Shown here: piece after piece, positions 61,575-64,000 of the stretch
Layout: the number at the start of each line of letters is the position of its first letter
Numbering within the stretch: the first letter of the stretch is position 1
Source: Bacteroidales bacterium
GTDB taxonomy: Bacteria; Bacteroidota; Bacteroidia; Bacteroidales; Lentimicrobiaceae
NCBI GenBank assembly: GCA_016709025.1
Contig: JADJEQ010000046.1
Span: 1-64,000 of the forward strand
Length of the DNA: 64,000 nucleotides
Direction of reading: 5' to 3'
Notes under the pieces: model-generated
Told to the model about the DNA's origin: nothing
The model's database searches: none
What the model saw: only the letters and a program-made list of their open reading frames with translations
Program-made: the position numbers and the translations under genes

Positions 61575-61789
61575 GAGACTGTTTAATTTTTTTTAAACTC
61601 TATGAATAGGCCCGTCCTTTTGGGCGGGTTTCGAATATAGTATCACAGACAATGGCAAAATCCTGAAATATTTGTAAATTAATAATAAATTTTTCAGGAT
61701 TTTGCCCCTGGTATTTCTGTTTTATTATTTAACCCGCCCTAAAGGACGGGCCTATTGAAAATGGAATCAAAAATTTAAACAGCCTCTGA
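61575..61789. repeat. Nested ~215 bp inverted repeat (MITE-like)
   Basis: Outer arms GAGACTGTTTAATTTTTTT and AAAAATTTAAACAGCCTC, middle arms AATAGGCCCGTCCTTTTGGG / CCCTAAAGGACGGGCCTATT, inner arms GGCAAAATCCTGAAA / TTTCAGGATTTTGCC around a central AT-rich loop. The left half also occurs alone at 38362-38421. There is no coding capacity, so it may be a miniature mobile element or an inverted duplication. Confidence 0.7.
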
Positions 61790-61905
61790 TATTCCGGAAT
61801 TTAATTTCAATTCGAAAGTATTTTAAGGAACAGCCCCGATCATGTGGTACAGGTTGCAGACTAAATACAGTCGCATTGATAGTTTATACATTAGCAGAAA
61901 GCTGA

Positions 61906-62086
61906 GGCACAAGTCACAGACTTGCGCCAGCATTATAATGGAGCCAGCACAGTCTTGGATATTTTCACATGTAGACAAGCTCAGGCGCAATTCACAGATT
62001 TGCGCCAGCACTGTTATGGAGCCAGCACTGTTATGGATATTTTAATATGTAGGAAAAGCTTAGGCGCATGTCATAAACTTGCGTTG
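61906..62086. repeat. 78-80 bp tandem repeat carrying the 23 bp palindromes
   Basis: Units start at 61906, 61984 and 62064 with GGCACAAGTC/GGCGCAATTC/GGCGCATGTC. The sequence between palindromes is also repeated (CAGCAYTRTWATGGAGCCAG ... TGGATATTTT ... ATGTAG), so this is a tandem repeat and not a CRISPR array. Confidence 0.75.
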
Positions 62087-62175
62087 GCATTACTTATCTT
62101 CAATTTGTAAACGGTAACAATAAAAAAAAGAGGAACATTTTACAGTCCCTCTTTTTCACAATCTCAGATAAAAGT

Positions 62176-64000
62176 TTACTTTCTGATAATCAGTTTGGTA
62201 GAATAGTTACCGGTGCTGCCCGAGAGTTTGAGCATATACAAACCATCGGCCAAATTACCTGCATTGATCAGGGCTTTTTTACCGGGTTTAAGTTCAACGT
62301 TATTCTGCGAATAAGCAACCTTGTTGCCGGCATCATAGATTTCGAGCCTGAAGGTTCCGTAAACCTGGTTAGAAGCAATAACACTGAAAGTGCCGTTGGA
62401 TGGATTGGGATATAAGCTTACAGCTGAATTACCGGCCTCATCGATACCGGTACAATCGTTGAACGTCAGATTTACCGATGCTTCTGTGGTGCAATTGTTG
62501 CTTCCGGTTGCGGTTACAGTCCAGGTACGCGAGCCTACGCCAACGCCGGTTGAGTCAACAGAAATGCTCTGGGTAATATAGCCACCCGGCATCCAGAGAT
62601 AATCAAGGGTTTCGCTGGTATGAACCGTAAGCACCACGGTGTGGTTGGCACAGGCTGCGGTGTCGGATACCAGATAGAGCTGTGGTACCGGAATTGCGGT
62701 AACGGTATACTCACCGGTTCCGTCCGACGGACAGTTTGTTGCATCGGTGACTGTTACAACCTGGTAAACGGAATTTGCCGTTGGACTGACCTCAAAACTA
62801 AAGGGTGATTCAGTGGCAACAAGTGATCCAATGCCATTGTTTACCTCCAGATTCCAGGGAGCGGTACCGGTTAGTTCAACGCCAATCGTGGTGGCTGTTC
62901 CGCTGCAGATTTCAGCATTTCCGCTTATTGTAGCAGTCGGAGCCTGGATAAACAGAACGGTTACCATATCAGTTGCATCCGAGCAGGGAGCATTTGAATA
63001 GGATACAAGCGTTAATTCAACCGATCCGTTCAGAAGATCCTGGGCAGAAGCGGTGTATATAGCTGTTAGTGAGGAAGCATCGTCGAATGTGCCGGTACCG
63101 GATGTATTCCACATAACTCCGGTATAGCCGGTCCCTTCGCCAGATAGATTGAATGCGGGGGTGCTGCTGCAAACGGTCATGTCGGTGCCGGCATTGGCTG
63201 TGGCCGGAGAAGCCATTGAAAGGGCCATCTCATCGGTCATTACCTGTGAGTCCATGCCTGTAACGGTTAGGGTAAGCACTGCAGATCCTGTAGCAAGGTC
63301 GTTCACACCGGGGGTGTAAAAGGTGCTGAGCAATGCAGGGTCTTCAAATGTTCCGTCTCCGGAGGTAGTCCAGTTGATAGAGGCATAATTGGTTGCGGTA
63401 CCGTTCATCATTACAGCCGATCCCTCACATGAGGCTGCATCAGGTCCGGCAAAAGCCGTCGTCTGCAAAGGTGCTGGGAATACAACGAAATCAACCCAGG
63501 CAGCATCACTGCCTGAATTTACCGAAACGTCCTTGGAATATTGCCATCTGAAGGTTTGTTCGCCGGGATACACCGGAAATGAAACCCTGGTCCAGTCAAC
63601 TTCGCCTGCCCACTGTCCAAGCAGAGAGTTGCCAATGTAGAATTTGAGGTAATCATAGCTTGCTTCCGATGACACTTTCAGGTAAAATGAGATGGAATCG
63701 TTGTTCATCACATTGTAGGTAACGAACATCTCACTGTTTTCGTAATCATAGATAAGCCCGGATTTGGAGCTGTTTTCACCTTCAAATACCTCGTCGGTGG
63801 CAATATTCCAGGGTACAGTACCTGTAAATTCCCACTGAAAGCTTTCGAACCCACCGGTTTCCCAGTCTTCCAGTATCAGGCCAACGGGAACATTGTAGGT
63901 TTTATTGGTCATCAGCATGCCTGCAGTGGCGGAATAATTGAATGCAGCTGAATGTCCGACCGGAGTTTCAGGAGCTACCATTATTTCAAACTGCGCACTT
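62176..64000 (-). CDS. C-terminal part of a large secreted adhesin-like protein with T9SS domain
   Basis: At least 607 aa; the frame stays open to the window edge (SAQFEI precedes the first Met at 63981), so the true start lies beyond 64000. Visible parts: a gingipain-adhesin-like jelly roll (LILEDWETGGFESFQWEFTG ... LGQWAGEVDWTRVSFPVYPG), closely related to the module in the 1205 aa C1 peptidase; three or more PKD/Ig-like domains with paired cysteines (SCEGSAVMMNGTATNYASIN; WTTSGDGTFEDPALLSTFYT), related to those of the C25 peptidase; and a sorting domain (SLYPNPSNGTFSVIASNQ ... GLYMLKLSG, ending KLIIRK). The missing N-terminal part could be another peptidase, given the neighbours. Confidence 0.85.
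   Translation of the reverse strand, partial: SAQFEIMVAPETPVGHSAAFNYSATAGMLMTNKTYNVPVGLILEDWETGGFESFQWEFTGTVPWNIATDEVFEGENSSKSGLIYDYENSEMFVTYNVMNNDSISFYLKVSSEASYDYLKFYIGNSLLGQWAGEVDWTRVSFPVYPGEQTFRWQYSKDVSVNSGSDAAWVDFVVFPAPLQTTAFAGPDAASCEGSAVMMNGTATNYASINWTTSGDGTFEDPALLSTFYTPGVNDLATGSAVLTLTVTGMDSQVMTDEMALSMASPATANAGTDMTVCSSTPAFNLSGEGTGYTGVMWNTSGTGTFDDASSLTAIYTASAQDLLNGSVELTLVSYSNAPCSDATDMVTVLFIQAPTATISGNAEICSGTATTIGVELTGTAPWNLEVNNGIGSLVATESPFSFEVSPTANSVYQVVTVTDATNCPSDGTGEYTVTAIPVPQLYLVSDTAACANHTVVLTVHTSETLDYLWMPGGYITQSISVDSTGVGVGSRTWTVTATGSNNCTTEASVNLTFNDCTGIDEAGNSAVSLYPNPSNGTFSVIASNQVYGTFRLEIYDAGNKVAYSQNNVELKPGKKALINAGNLADGLYMLKLSGSTGNYSTKLIIRK

Noticed and set aside
61906..62086. CRISPR array
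   Set aside because: The sequence between the palindromes is itself repeated, spacing is 78-80 bp, and no cas genes are present; it is a tandem repeat.
61473..62086. Integron attC sites
   Set aside because: The palindromes lack the 7 bp RYYYAAC/GTTRRRY core sites, and no cassette genes or integrase lie nearby.
1..64000. tRNA or rRNA genes
   Set aside because: I looked for T-loop (GGTTCGAATCC-like) and conserved rRNA segments in the spacers and found none.

Overview
This window looks like a piece of a free-living, probably metagenome-derived Bacteroidota genome (Bacteroidales/Marinilabiliales-like; genus cannot be fixed from sequence alone). The evidence is: many secreted proteins with signal peptides and C-terminal type IX secretion (T9SS) sorting domains; promoter boxes of the Bacteroidota form TAnnTTTG; few Shine-Dalgarno sites; a lysyl-tRNA synthetase with a C-terminal extension; and families typical of the phylum (UMF1 transporter, PPAD-like deiminase, gingipain-like C25 peptidase).

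Layout. 0-13 kb: lysS, a repeat-filled spacer, an alpha/beta-hydrolase-like gene, a membrane LytTR regulator, small genes, a T9SS LamG-like protein and two large PAS histidine kinases. 13.4-23.1 kb: a seven-gene operon for a membrane complex of the complex I / group 4 hydrogenase superfamily (two HyfB-like, HyfC-, HyfE- and HyfF-like membrane subunits, a HyfG-like large subunit, and a ferredoxin fused to a NuoB-like small subunit). The large subunit lacks both NiFe-binding CxxC pairs. The small subunit keeps only one of four proximal-cluster cysteines. The proton-path residues of the membrane arm are kept. It is therefore not a hydrogenase; it matches the 'energy-converting hydrogenase-related' (Ehr) type in an even more redox-depleted form. 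I consider this the best candidate for a poorly understood system here. 23.1-24.1 kb is an AT-rich stretch without a convincing gene.

24-35 kb: M3 peptidase, EcsC-like protein, UMF1 MFS transporter, a small zinc-ribbon membrane protein, an Omp85-type beta-barrel, a DUF2202 lipoprotein and a secreted PPAD-like arginine deiminase with complete catalytic residues. 35-44 kb: an apparent acetate/carboxylate uptake locus: a Cache-PAS-PAS-CBS-DUF294 signalling protein, a metallophosphoesterase, a Crp/Fnr regulator with a palindromic operator in its divergent promoter, DUF485, an ActP-like symporter and a porin-like protein. 44-64 kb: a minus-strand series of T9SS exoproteins (S8 subtilase, two C1 papain-like peptidases with a dockerin-like calcium insert, an FG-GAP repeat protein, a C25 peptidase and an incomplete adhesin-like protein) with a lone AlgX/AlgJ-like SGNH protein, a TIGR03032-like protein and a small hypothetical gene between them.

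Spacers are unusually structured. They hold heptamer and octamer microsatellites that start exactly at stop codons, a composite repeat (heptads, fixed linker, octads), perfect 46-52 bp palindromes sharing a 28 bp core but with locus-specific symmetric arms, a 23 bp inverted-repeat family, and a ~215 bp nested inverted repeat. No rRNA, tRNA, CRISPR array or intact transposase was seen.
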